Of a DNA stretch of 64,000 nt, positions 21,743 to 29,761 are shown in pieces. Position numbers and translations under genes: made by a program. The first letter of the stretch is position 1. Each line of letters begins with the position of its first letter. The notes beneath the pieces were generated by a model. The model did not search any database. It was not told where the DNA came from and was given only the letters and a program-made list of their open reading frames with translations. The stretch lies in assembly GCF_018131075.1 (NCBI RefSeq), contig NZ_JAFCLS010000029.1, forward strand, positions 1 through 64,000. Direction: 5' to 3'. The DNA is from Bradyrhizobium sp. JYMT SZCCT0428 (GTDB lineage: Bacteria > Pseudomonadota > Alphaproteobacteria > Rhizobiales > Xanthobacteraceae).

Positions 21743-21776
21743 AGAGCGTCCGGCTGTGACGGCCGACGCTCTTTCC
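21743..21776 (+). terminator. Intrinsic terminator
   Basis: AGAGCGTC-CGGC and GGCC-GACGCTCT pair and are followed by TTCCTC, just after the 21443 gene. Confidence 0.65.
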
Positions 21777-22025
21777 TCATGCCTTACGCAAGGCACACCC
21801 GTGCGTGCGGGTTGCCTATTCTACTTTGCATGGGGTTGTTTTCGCCATTTTGTGTCTGGGCCCTGCGGCGCCCCGATAGCACCCGCTGGCGGAGGCGCTA
21901 CGCAGGGTATGTGTCGCCCTTTTGTCACCTCGCCGGCAAATCGAATGCCTTCATTAGCCAAGTTCAACACTTGCACTTGATTCCACAAAGGCCTTTTGCT
22001 GGAATGATTTAGGCTGAGGTGTGCG

Positions 22026-22436
22026 ATGAAATGGATGAAAGAACGCGACCTCCTGATCGCGCAGACAATGGCATTCGTGCAATCGGTGACCGGGAAGAAG
22101 CCGGACGCCGCGCAATTCCTCGCGAATCCGGCCTCTTTCGTCAGCCCGGAAGCGCCCGCACCCTTTGACGTGCCCAAACCCACGCCCGCGGTGTCGATGC
22201 CTGACATCGAGGCGATGCTGGGCGAAACCATCTCCGTCGCGCCGCCGAAGCCGGTCCAGAGCGCACGTCCCGAGCCCAAGGTCGATTTCCAGTCCGAGAT
22301 CCGCGCCCGTGTCGCCAATTTCCGCGCGCATCAGGAACGCTTCAACCGCGAGCGCGAGGCCTATTGCAGCGCCACCATGGCCAAGGTCCACGCCGCGCTG
22401 CGCGAAGACACCGCACCGCCGCCGCTGGGTAAATAG
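22026..22436 (+). CDS. Conserved hypothetical protein, cytosolic
   Basis: A 136-aa protein: helix KWMKERDLLIAQTMAFVQSVTGKKP, a Pro-rich linker (PAPFDVPKPTPAVSMPDIEAM) and a second long helix (EIRARVANFRAHQERFNREREAYCSATMAKVHAAL). It looks like a two-helix scaffold or coiled-coil protein conserved in Bradyrhizobium; function unknown. GAGG lies upstream. Confidence 0.6.
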   Translation: MKWMKERDLLIAQTMAFVQSVTGKKPDAAQFLANPASFVSPEAPAPFDVPKPTPAVSMPDIEAMLGETISVAPPKPVQSARPEPKVDFQSEIRARVANFRAHQERFNREREAYCSATMAKVHAALREDTAPPPLGK

Positions 22437-22500
22437 CCACTCGCTCAGGTCTTTTTGTTTGACCTGACGCGAACCGGAATCCACTTCGCTTGAAGACCCT

Positions 22501-23349
22501 TTAGGCCCTGCCGATCTTCTCCAGCACCGGCAGCAGGTGCGTCAGAAACAGCTCCGGATTTTCGCTCATCGGGAAATGGCCGATCCCCTTCATGATGGTG
22601 ACTTCACAACCTCTGATGCTGTTGGCCACGGCCAGCGTCTCCTCCGGGGTGCAGGAGTAATCATACTCGCCGGACAGCAGAAACAGCGGACAGCGCCTGG
22701 TATCGATCTGTGCGACGCGGCCGCGGATGTCGCCGTCGAGCTTGTAGAAATAGAGATCGCCTTTGAAGACGCCGGGCCCGCCCTGCATGTAGTGCCAGAT
22801 CGTTTCCCAACGCTCACGTTCCGGCGCATCGGGGCCCACCAGTCCGGAGACGATGGCGCCGCAGACCTCGCCGCCATGCACATCCGGCCGGTGCAGGAAG
22901 TTCAAATCGTAATACGGATCGACATGCGCGCCGGCCTGCAGGCCGATGATGGCGCGAAAGCGCTCGGGGTGTTCGAGCGCCAGATGCAGCGCGATGCGGC
23001 CGCCGATCGAGCAGCCGATCAGGATTGGCTTGTCGAGCTCGAGCGCCGCTGAAATTTCTAGGACCATGGTCGTGTATTGCGCCGAGGTGAGCTGGTATTC
23101 CTCGTCGTGCCAGCCGGCCGGCGGCGAGGATTTGCCGTGCCAGGGCATGTCGAAGGCGACGACGCGATGTTTTGAGGTGACGCGCGCATCGTTCATCAGC
23201 GCGCGGTATTGCCGGCCGTCGCTGCCCGCGGTGTGCAGGCACAGTAACGGTGCGCCCTCGCCCGCTTGCTCGACATAGATGCGGTGCGGCCGGCCGAACA
23301 ATTCCAGATGCATGTAGCGGCCGACGATTGGCTCGAACCTCGCGCTCAT
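22501..23349 (-). CDS. Alpha/beta-fold hydrolase
   Basis: A 282-aa hydrolase. It has the oxyanion segment LLCLHTAGSDGRQYR, a DMPWHGKSSPP motif, nucleophile elbow GCSIGGRIAL (Ser), an Asp in LSGEYDYSCTPE and the catalytic His in GIGHFPMSENPE. These make a complete Ser-Asp-His triad. The start at 23349 overlaps the stop of the upstream gene (ATGA), so both are coupled. The paired upstream protein looks like a lipid-binding SCP2-type domain, hinting at an ester of a hydrophobic substrate. No substrate can be named. Confidence 0.85.
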   Translation of the reverse strand: MSARFEPIVGRYMHLELFGRPHRIYVEQAGEGAPLLCLHTAGSDGRQYRALMNDARVTSKHRVVAFDMPWHGKSSPPAGWHDEEYQLTSAQYTTMVLEISAALELDKPILIGCSIGGRIALHLALEHPERFRAIIGLQAGAHVDPYYDLNFLHRPDVHGGEVCGAIVSGLVGPDAPERERWETIWHYMQGGPGVFKGDLYFYKLDGDIRGRVAQIDTRRCPLFLLSGEYDYSCTPEETLAVANSIRGCEVTIMKGIGHFPMSENPELFLTHLLPVLEKIGRA

Positions 23350-23714
23350 GCGCCAGCTCCCGTGGCGCGAAGCTTGGCGAGTGCTTCCTTGAAGTAACGC
23401 AGATGGGCCATGAAGATCTGCAGATCGCCTTCGGCCCTCAGCACGCGCCGCTTGATCAGCGCCAGCAAATCGTTGGAGCCCGGCGGCGGGCGCTCGCTCC
23501 AGAACTTTTTCCATTCCTCCTCGGAGGCGCGAAGCGCAAAGGCAGATGACGGCATCACGAAGGGACCTGGCGTCACCGACACGATGCGCCCCTCATAGAT
23601 CGAAATCAGGAAGGCCGATTGGCCGACTTCGAGCAGAAAGCTGGTCGTCAAATACCGTCCGCGCCGGACCAATCCCGTATCGCCATTGACCCGCGCCTGC
23701 AGCGTCTCGATCAT
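23346..23714 (-). CDS. SCP2-like or uncharacterised small protein coupled to hydrolase
   Basis: A 122-aa protein with alternating strands (FLLEVGQSAFLISIYEGRIVSVTPGPFV) and C-terminal helices. The spacing of IxxGRVxxVxxGP resembles sterol-carrier-protein-2-like domains, though the resemblance is by eye only. The ATGA overlap with the hydrolase indicates a two-gene operon. It may present a hydrophobic substrate to the hydrolase. Confidence 0.5.
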   Translation of the reverse strand: MIETLQARVNGDTGLVRRGRYLTTSFLLEVGQSAFLISIYEGRIVSVTPGPFVMPSSAFALRASEEEWKKFWSERPPPGSNDLLALIKRRVLRAEGDLQIFMAHLRYFKEALAKLRATGAGA

Positions 23715-23811
23715 TGCCGTCCCACCCCACGATGTTATCGGGCCGCCTTAACGGTCCGACCTTGTTGTGTTGCATGATGGTTGGATCGAGCGCGCCGTCA
23801 ATCGCTCCGGC

Positions 23812-23922
23812 CTAGAGCCAGGCGTAGACCAGCGCGACATTGGCCGCGCAGGCCACCAGCAGCGCGACCGTGAGCGTGAGTTGGACACGCTCGCAGGAGT
23901 GAGTCTGGAGGATCGTTCTCAT
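23812..23922 (-). CDS. Small membrane peptide (36 aa)
   Basis: ATG 23920-23922 to TAG 23812-23814. The product starts RTILQTHSCERVQLTLT and has one hydrophobic helix (VALLVACAANVALVYAWL). Its promoter region contains the GANTC cluster (23901-24007). A weak ribosome site (GGATG) makes the call tentative. Unknown function. Confidence 0.45.
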   Translation of the reverse strand: MRTILQTHSCERVQLTLTVALLVACAANVALVYAWL

Positions 23923-24007
23923 GGCCGAAACATCCAGCGATTCTAGCTGAGGAGTCTCGGGGATTCTTTTTCGCGGGATTCATGACTCGTTTACGACTCA
24001 GGGACTC
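23901..24007. promoter_or_regulatory. Dense cluster of eight GANTC (CcrM) sites
   Basis: GANTC occurs at 23901, 23939, 23952, 23962, 23977, 23984, 23995 and 24003. The random expectation in this length is below one. In alphaproteobacteria GANTC is methylated by CcrM and marks cell-cycle-regulated promoters read by GcrA/CtrA-type regulators. It lies between the small membrane peptide and the 24130 gene, upstream of both. Confidence 0.6.
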
Positions 24008-24129
24008 TGCCAAAAAAGGGCCGAAACGAGCCATTTTGGCCTTCCCAGCTCTGAAAGAACGGCATAGCAGCCAAGCCTGAAACCCAAATGGGGCTGCAAC
24101 GTTGACCGTTTTTGCTGGAGCCCCCACGC

Positions 24130-24393
24130 ATGCCCTACGCGCTGTTCTGCCAAGAGGCCAAGTTGAGCAAGGCCTATCCGACCGAGGCCGATGTCTGGAG
24201 GCTGGCCCGACAGTCGGGGCTCGTGGTCGATGCGGTTTCGGATGAGGAGAGGCAGGAACCGCGGCCGGTGCTGGACAATGACTACGAGATCAAGCCCTGC
24301 CAGCCGGACCCGGACGAAGATCCGGCGCGCAACAAGGCCGAGGCCGAGCGCGACGCCCGTTCGGTGCTGCAATTGGGTTCGAAAGCGGCCTGA
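24130..24393 (+). CDS. Conserved small hypothetical protein, acidic tail
   Basis: An 87-aa soluble protein: PYALFCQEAKLSKAYPTEADVWRLA then VVDAVSDEERQEPRPVLDND and an acidic Pro-rich tail with DPDEDPARNKAEAERDA. The YALFxxExKLSKAYPTExDVW pattern matches a Bradyrhizobium family from memory. Divergent from the membrane peptide across the GANTC cluster. Function unknown. Confidence 0.6.
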   Translation: MPYALFCQEAKLSKAYPTEADVWRLARQSGLVVDAVSDEERQEPRPVLDNDYEIKPCQPDPDEDPARNKAEAERDARSVLQLGSKAA

Positions 24394-24486
24394 TCGGCCG
24401 CTTCGCGGGTATTGCTGACGGAGATAGAGGCCGCAGGGGACCCGCCCAGCCTTACGGCCCGAGTAAAAAATCGAACGACCGCCTTC

Positions 24487-24726
24487 TTAAGGCGTCGCGG
24501 CTGCCAGAGAAGCCTGTTCCGAGGCGAGCACGACGCAAGCCTTGCGGCGGTTCAGTCCCCTGATCGCGCCGGTCACCTTGAGCACCTTCCCAACCGGACA
24601 GTTGGCGTCCTGCACGAAGGCGATTTCATAGGGAGCAAGGATGAGCGGTTCTGATTTCAGGACAGTCTGGGCAAGGCATGGCAGCGACGCTGCGGAAAAT
24701 ATCAGCCCTAACGCAAAAGCACGCAT
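24487..24726 (-). CDS. Small secreted protein (DUF6719-like)
   Basis: A 79-aa protein with a signal peptide (RAFALGLIFSAASLPCLAQ). The mature part contains LKSEPLILAPYEIAFVQDANCP and KVLKVTGAIRGLNRRKACVVL, with two Cys probably forming a disulfide. The pattern fits a small periplasmic family that I recall as DUF6719. Function unknown. Confidence 0.65.
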   Translation of the reverse strand: MRAFALGLIFSAASLPCLAQTVLKSEPLILAPYEIAFVQDANCPVGKVLKVTGAIRGLNRRKACVVLASEQASLAAATP

Positions 24727-24863
24727 GTTTGATTGTCCAACCAGCCGACTGGACCATAATAGCCGAAGATGACAAAAAGTTGCGTGCACCGCGAAAATTA
24801 TTTTTTTGCGGGCTGCCAACAGCTGCGGATAGCGCTTCGTGCCCTCCTGCAGCGCCTTCTGAA

Positions 24864-24893
24864 AACAAAAAGGCCGGCTTCCCGCCGGCCTTT
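24864..24893 (-). terminator. Terminator of the outer-membrane protein gene
   Basis: AAAGGCCGGC and GCCGGCCTTT pair perfectly around TTCCC; on the minus strand the stem is followed by T-rich DNA. Confidence 0.85.
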
Positions 24894-24919
24894 CTCGTCT
24901 GGTTACGTAGCAGCCCGTA

Positions 24920-25636
24920 TCAGTATTTGGAGGCCGCGGGGCCACCCCAGCCAAACCGGTAGTTCACGCCGACCTTGACGGTGTGTTCGTCGTTCCGGAA
25001 GCTCTGGCCGGTGATGTCGGCGGGGCCAGCCGTGAAGGTGGTCTTGCCGAAATCATAATACTGGTACTCGGCCTTGGCCGACCAGTTGGGCGCGAACATG
25101 TATTCGAGACCGCCGCCGACGGTGTAGCCGTCCTTGCGGTTGCCGCTGGTGGTGAAGCCCGCCGGCAGGCCGCCCACGGTGACACCGAGATTGTTGCCGT
25201 CCCGCCAGGCATAACCGCCCTTGGCGTAGAGCAGCGCCGGACCCCAAGTGTAACCGACCCGGCCGGTCACTGAGCCGAGCTGGTCGGTACTGGTAGTCAC
25301 GAGCGTACCGCCCGGGAACAGCGCACCACTATTATTGCCGCTCAGCCAGCTGTACTGGGCTTCGGCACCCACCACCCAGTTCGGCGCGAACTGGTAGTCG
25401 AAGCCGCCCTGCACACCGCCGAGGAAGCGCGCGTCGCTGCTTTGCAGGGAGTCGGTACCCGCAAAGGCCCCGCCGACGTGGCCGCCGATGTAGAAACCGG
25501 TCCAGTTATAGACCAGCGCCGGCGCGGTGTAGGCCGGCGCCTTGGTATAAGGGCGAGGCTGGATGTCCGCCGCGAAAGCAGGAGCCGCCATTACGGCCAG
25601 CGCGGCAGCGCCGAGCAAAATCTTTTTCATCTTCAT
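24920..25636 (-). CDS. Outer-membrane beta-barrel protein (Omp25/Omp31-like)
   Basis: A 238-aa protein with a signal peptide (KKILLGAAALAVMAAPAFA) followed by ADIQPRPYTKAPAYTAPA, the Pro-rich start usual for rhizobial Omp25/31 proteins. The barrel strands include NWTGFYIGGHVGGAFAG, GGVQGGFDYQFAPNWVVG, GRVGYTWGPALLYAKGGYAW, GGGLEYMFAPNWSAKAEYQYYDFG and a final VKVGVNYRFGW, which alternate as in 8-stranded barrels. These are abundant surface proteins tied to membrane stability. It has its own strong terminator. Confidence 0.88.
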   Translation of the reverse strand: MKMKKILLGAAALAVMAAPAFAADIQPRPYTKAPAYTAPALVYNWTGFYIGGHVGGAFAGTDSLQSSDARFLGGVQGGFDYQFAPNWVVGAEAQYSWLSGNNSGALFPGGTLVTTSTDQLGSVTGRVGYTWGPALLYAKGGYAWRDGNNLGVTVGGLPAGFTTSGNRKDGYTVGGGLEYMFAPNWSAKAEYQYYDFGKTTFTAGPADITGQSFRNDEHTVKVGVNYRFGWGGPAASKY

Positions 25637-25961
25637 TCCCCGTGACTAACGTTCCGTCATCAAGCCAAACAACGTGACCTCAATTAGGTTGCTTTGCGGC
25701 AATGCCGGAGCACCTGAAGGTGCTCAACTGTGACGGCGCGGCAACAAAGCGCTTTAGTTCCCTCGCATATAAGGTTTTTTCCAGCGTTAACCGGTGGGTA
25801 TCCCGCTTTGTTGATGTCGGAGATAACTAAGGTAAGGTTCAAGGGTCGCCAAAAAGTGATTGAATTCCGTTCATCTTTTCGGCCGGGGACCCTTCCGCTA
25901 AAGTGCGCCATTCGGGGTTTCCGGGATGCCCTGTTTCAGGCTCCCGGAAGCCCGTCCCGGC
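25637..25961. other. Upstream region of the outer-membrane protein gene
   Basis: About 325 bp, with AT-rich stretches. It must contain the promoter of the omp gene; no clear operator or additional gene is visible. Confidence 0.4.
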
Positions 25962-27008
25962 TCAATAGCCGGCAACCTCGATCACCGCCTCGGCAAACGC
26001 CTGCGGCGCCTCCTGGGGCAGATTGTGCCCGATACCGCCGGTAATCAGGCGGTGCGCGTATTTGCCTGAGAACTTCTTGGCATAGGCGGCAGGATCAGGG
26101 TGCGGGGCGCCATTGGCATCACCTTCGAGGGTGATTGACGGCACCGAGATCACCGGGAATGCGGCAAGCCGCTTCTCCAGATCGTCATATTTCGCCTCGC
26201 CCTCGGCCAGACTGAGCCGCCAGCGATAATTGTGGATCGAAATCGCGACATGATCGGGATTGTCGAGGGAGGCCGCGCTGTGCTCGAACGTGGCGTCGTC
26301 GAAATTCCACTTCGGCGAAGCCGTCTGCCAGATCAGCCGGGCAAAATCGCGGGTGTATTTCTCATAGCCGGCCCGGCCGCGCTCAGTGGTGAAATAATAC
26401 TGGTACCACCACGAAAGCTCGGCCTTCGGCGGCAGCGGCGCCTTGTTGGCCTGCTGGCTGCCGATCAGATAGCCGCTCACCGCGACCAGCGCCTTGACCC
26501 GCTGGGGCCAGATCGCCGCGACGATGTCCGCCGTCCGCGCGCCCCAGTCGAACCCGGCGACAACCGCCTTCTCGATCCTGAGCGCATCCATCAGATCAAT
26601 GACGTCGACGGCGAGTGCGCCCTGCTGACCGTTGCGGAGCGTGTCGCTGGAGAGAAACCGTGTGGTGCCGTAGCCGCGTAGATGCGGCACGATCACCCGG
26701 AAGCCGGCGGAGGCCAGGATCGGCGCGACATCGACGAAGGCGTGAATGTCATAGGGCCAGCCGTGCAGCAGGATGACCGGGGGACCATCGGCGGGCCCTG
26801 CTTCGGCGTATCCGACATTGAGGAGGCCGGCATTGACCTGCTTGATGACAGGAAACGACGTGTGCGCGCCCGGTTTGACCGCACTCACCGGTTTGGCGTT
26901 ACCGGACTGCGCGACGGCCGGACCGGCCAAAGCCACCTGGGCGGTTGCCAGCGTCACGGCCGCGGCGCTAAGAAAACGGCGGCGACCAAGGTTGATGTTG
27001 TCGGACAT
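25962..27008 (-). CDS. Tat-exported epoxide-hydrolase-like alpha/beta hydrolase
   Basis: A 348-aa protein with a twin-arginine signal (GRRRFLSAAAVTLATAQVALA). The hydrolase core has LLHGWPYDIHAF (oxyanion), GFDWGARTAD with Asp as nucleophile, a cap region with WWYQYYFTTERGR and the His in GGIGHNLPQEAP. An Asp nucleophile is typical of epoxide hydrolases and haloalkane dehalogenases; the catalytic tyrosines of a cap are plausible (YQYY). The gene is divergent from an OhrR-like regulator with an 11-bp inverted repeat between them, so peroxide-linked control is likely. Substrate unknown. Confidence 0.8.
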   Translation of the reverse strand: MSDNINLGRRRFLSAAAVTLATAQVALAGPAVAQSGNAKPVSAVKPGAHTSFPVIKQVNAGLLNVGYAEAGPADGPPVILLHGWPYDIHAFVDVAPILASAGFRVIVPHLRGYGTTRFLSSDTLRNGQQGALAVDVIDLMDALRIEKAVVAGFDWGARTADIVAAIWPQRVKALVAVSGYLIGSQQANKAPLPPKAELSWWYQYYFTTERGRAGYEKYTRDFARLIWQTASPKWNFDDATFEHSAASLDNPDHVAISIHNYRWRLSLAEGEAKYDDLEKRLAAFPVISVPSITLEGDANGAPHPDPAAYAKKFSGKYAHRLITGGIGHNLPQEAPQAFAEAVIEVAGY

Positions 27009-27044
27009 TTGGGTCTCCTTGGATGTACATCGAGTACGATTAAT

Positions 27045-27102
27045 TCGGATACGATATAATTATTGATCCTGAAGTCAACCCTTCCGATTTAATCGTATCC
27101 GA
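27045..27102. promoter_or_regulatory. Inverted repeat between OhrR-like gene and hydrolase
   Basis: TCGGATACGAT (27045-27055) and ATCGTATCCGA (27092-27102) are exact reverse complements, centred 47 bp apart in the divergent promoter region. A further partial copy (GTACGAT) lies at 27034-27040. It is a candidate operator for the MarR/OhrR-type protein. Confidence 0.5.
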
Positions 27103-27149
27103 TATATATGCTCACCTGACGTCACGATCAGGTGTCCGGGAGCATCAGG

Positions 27150-27674
27150 ATGAAACCGACCAAGCCTTCGAACCCAACGGCTTCGGATCCACGGCCATCG
27201 GATCCCAAGCTCGCCGACTTTCTGTGCTTTGCGGTCTACTCGGCCAACCTCGCCTTTGGCCGGGCCTACAAACCGCTTCTCGATGAACTCGGCCTCACCT
27301 ACACGCAATACATTGCGATCGTGGCGTTGTGGGAAAACGACAACCAGACGGTTTCAAGTCTCGGCGAAAAGCTGTTTCTCGAATCCAACACGCTGACCCC
27401 GATCCTGAAGAAGCTCGAGACCATGGGCTACCTGCGCCGGCAGCGCGATGCCGCCGACGAGCGCCAGGTGCTGGTCAGCCTGACCGAGGCCGGGCGGGGC
27501 CTGCGCGAAAAACTCGGAGGAAGAAATCTGGTGAAGGCTTCCGGGCTTTCGCCGGAGGAATTCCCCAAGCTGCAGAAGGCAGTGGTCACGGTGCGCAACA
27601 ACCTGCTCAAATCAATGCAGGATACGCCGAACGGCGCGCCGGCAAGCCCCGCGGCGGCAAAGCAACGCGCGTAA
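27150..27674 (+). CDS. MarR/OhrR-like regulator
   Basis: A 174-aa winged-helix protein. LADFLCFAVYSANLAFGRAY carries the N-terminal Cys that OhrR proteins use to sense organic peroxides, then LGLTYTQYIAIVALWE and the wing/recognition region LESNTLTPILKKLETMGYLRRQRDAADERQV. The C-terminal helix region is longer than in classical OhrR (about 150 aa). No ohr gene is nearby; the divergent Tat-exported hydrolase is the likely target. Start 27150 is chosen because of the AGCATCAGG ribosome region and family length. Confidence 0.8.
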   Translation: MKPTKPSNPTASDPRPSDPKLADFLCFAVYSANLAFGRAYKPLLDELGLTYTQYIAIVALWENDNQTVSSLGEKLFLESNTLTPILKKLETMGYLRRQRDAADERQVLVSLTEAGRGLREKLGGRNLVKASGLSPEEFPKLQKAVVTVRNNLLKSMQDTPNGAPASPAAAKQRA

Positions 27675-27690
27675 TCCTGAGCGCGGAGCG

Positions 27691-28113
27691 CTACCGCGTC
27701 ATCTTTTCCATGTCGGGGAATGGCGCATAGACCGCACCGGCGCAGGGCTCGCTGGCGTTTTCAATAATGCGATCGAGCCGGCCGTCGACGTAAAGTATCG
27801 CGCGTTCGCGCGGTTCGGCGTAATTGCCGTCGGAATCGCGCGGGCTGAAGCGCAGGCAACTGACGTAACGAAGCCGTCCCCCGACGACGCGTTGTATCGG
27901 CTCCGCCATCGCGGCGTTACGCACGCCGACCGGATTGTTGAGATAGGTCTTCATGAACGAGAGTATCTCGCCCTTGTAATTGTTGGGAAACGGCTGATTG
28001 GAGACGCCGCGATCGTCGGTATAGGTGATGCTCCTGCCCTCATCGCTGCCCGCGCAGGCCGCGAGCACGATCGGCAGCAACAGGATCGCCGCAAATTTTG
28101 CTGATGTCCCCAA
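27691..28113 (-). CDS. Lipoprotein, hypothetical
   Basis: A 140-aa protein with an N-terminal hydrophobic segment ending in the lipobox LAAC (VLAACAGSDE), so it is probably a lipoprotein. The mature domain contains FPNNYKGEILSFMKTYLNNP and LRYVSCLRF, with a second Cys pair (SCLRF, EPCAG). A small family of this type with YK..IL.FM..YLNDPtg is frequent in Bradyrhizobium; function unknown. It converges with the OhrR-like gene. Confidence 0.65.
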   Translation of the reverse strand: MGTSAKFAAILLLPIVLAACAGSDEGRSITYTDDRGVSNQPFPNNYKGEILSFMKTYLNNPVGVRNAAMAEPIQRVVGGRLRYVSCLRFSPRDSDGNYAEPRERAILYVDGRLDRIIENASEPCAGAVYAPFPDMEKMTR

Positions 28114-28320
28114 GCGTTAAGTCTTCCACCTGCCCCCGAGGCTATCTCTTAGACCGGGCGGCGCCGAAATGGAATTCGCAACTCGGTTATCGCGCCCGGA
28201 TCGGACCGCTGAAAACGGCTCCAACCCACGGCCATTGGGGAAGCAATGGCGCGTGGGTTGGCCTGATACCCGCCGGCGCGTCGGGGGAATGGGGATCGAA
28301 CCGCGCCCGCGGCTCAGTTA

Positions 28321-28587
28321 TCAGCCGCGCTTGCCGTGCGGAACGTGCTTGATCACGACTTTCGGCGTGGTGTGCGTCTTCAGCAAGCCGATGTGCTTGT
28401 GGTGGCGATGATGGTGGCGATAATGCTTGTGGTGATGGCGGCCCATCCGCGCATTGGCATTGAAGAACTTCGCGTTCGCCTGCTCCGCCCTGATCGGCGC
28501 GTGCATGGTCTTGCCGGGCGAACCGGCCAGCGCGGGTGCGGCGAGAACCGATACGGCAAGCAGCGCTGCGGAAATGGTCTTGAACAT
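28321..28587 (-). CDS. Secreted His-rich small protein
   Basis: An 88-aa protein with a signal peptide (FKTISAALLAVSVLAAPALA). The mature part has a cluster HHHKHYRHHHRHHKH near residue 50, then KTHTTPKVVIKHVPHGKRG. It may bind metal ions in the periplasm, but no such role is shown. AAGAGGAGACAACC before the ATG is a good ribosome site. Confidence 0.7.
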   Translation of the reverse strand: MFKTISAALLAVSVLAAPALAGSPGKTMHAPIRAEQANAKFFNANARMGRHHHKHYRHHHRHHKHIGLLKTHTTPKVVIKHVPHGKRG

Positions 28588-28915
28588 GGTTGTCTCCTCT
28601 TCCATGGATCGCAGGACTCTCCGGCCACGTGACCGACCCTCGCTGATCATGCAGACGACGCTAGCGACCACGCGCTGAACCCGTCGTGAAGCGCGACACC
28701 GGACTTCGTTCATCTGCATGACATCTTCGTCATGTTCCCGGCGCCATAGGGCCGCAGCGCAAAAATCACGGGAATGGCATCAAAGGGGCGGGAATGTTCC
28801 CAACCGCCAGGTGTTCAAATCAGCGAGCTTCGGTATAGGATCGCCTGGTGGCACCGTCCTTTTCTACTGATTTTCTCGAAGTCGGGTTTCTTGATCTGTT
28901 CAACTGGAGAGACGC
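28588..28915. other. Intergenic region
   Basis: About 330 bp between divergent genes, holding their promoters; no further gene or strong repeat is seen. Confidence 0.4.
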
Positions 28916-29455
28916 ATGACCAAACTTGCTATCAGACTTCTGACGCTGGCGATGTTGACGCTGGCGCTGACGGCGGCTCCCGTCGTCAGCGTGGTCTACG
29001 CCGCACCCGACAGCGATCCGCCGCCGCCGCCCGACAAAAAGAAGAAGCGATCGAGCGAAGTGCGCCCGAGCGCGCAGGAAACCGCATTTGCAACCGGTTA
29101 TCGCGCCGCCTATGCCGCGATCTACGATCGCCACGACTACGCCTCGGCGATCGAACAGTTGAAGGCGCTCGGCCGCGACGACAGCGCCGCGGTCGCCAAT
29201 CTGATCGGTTATTCCTATCGCCAGCTCGGCGACTACAAGGTGTCGCAGATCTGGTACGAGCGCGCGCTCAAGGCCGATCCGAACCACGTCAAGACCTGGC
29301 AATATTACGGCCTGTGGCAGGTCGAACAGGGCAACCGCGAATCCGCGCAATACCACTTGAACAAGATCGCGGCGCTTGCCGGCACATCGAGTGACGAATA
29401 CCGCTCGCTCGCCGCGGCCCTCGAAAAGCCGCCGGGAACCGGTCTGGTTTACTGA
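28916..29455 (+). CDS. Periplasmic TPR-repeat protein
   Basis: A 179-aa protein with a signal peptide (TKLAIRLLTLAMLTLALTAAP). A Pro/Lys linker (DSDPPPPPDKKKKR) follows, then about three TPR-like repeats: AAYAAIYDRHDYASAIEQLKAL, ANLIGYSYRQLGDYKVSQIWYERALKADP and TWQYYGLWQVEQGNRESAQYHLNKI. TPRs of this type mediate protein contacts in the periplasm. It is monocistronic and ends with a strong terminator. Confidence 0.75.
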   Translation: MTKLAIRLLTLAMLTLALTAAPVVSVVYAAPDSDPPPPPDKKKKRSSEVRPSAQETAFATGYRAAYAAIYDRHDYASAIEQLKALGRDDSAAVANLIGYSYRQLGDYKVSQIWYERALKADPNHVKTWQYYGLWQVEQGNRESAQYHLNKIAALAGTSSDEYRSLAAALEKPPGTGLVY

Positions 29456-29506
29456 GCCGTTAACGGCCTCGCGGCAGGAATACGAGCAAGAATACGAAAA
29501 TGGACG

Positions 29507-29544
29507 GGTGCCGACGCAGTCCGCGGTCGGCACCTTTCCTTTTT
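29507..29544 (+). terminator. Intrinsic terminator
   Basis: GGTGCCGAC (29507-29515) and GTCGGCACC (29526-29534) pair perfectly and are followed by TTTCCTTTTT, ending the TPR gene. Confidence 0.85.
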
Positions 29545-29761
29545 GCACCACGCACGCGGAAATTGCGCTGCAGGCCGGCCGCTGAGGCCGGTTGCCTCGG
29601 CTATTTATTAGCGAATCCTTAAGGATGATCTCTTTCCGCCAGCCAAGGCGGGATCGAAGAACCATTTCAACACCCATGCTCGCCTAGGCTTTTCACCAAA
29701 ATGACGCCGCCGCCCCACCGGACCAAGGCCCCGATGGGTTCCAGGCGCGCATCAGGGTTGG

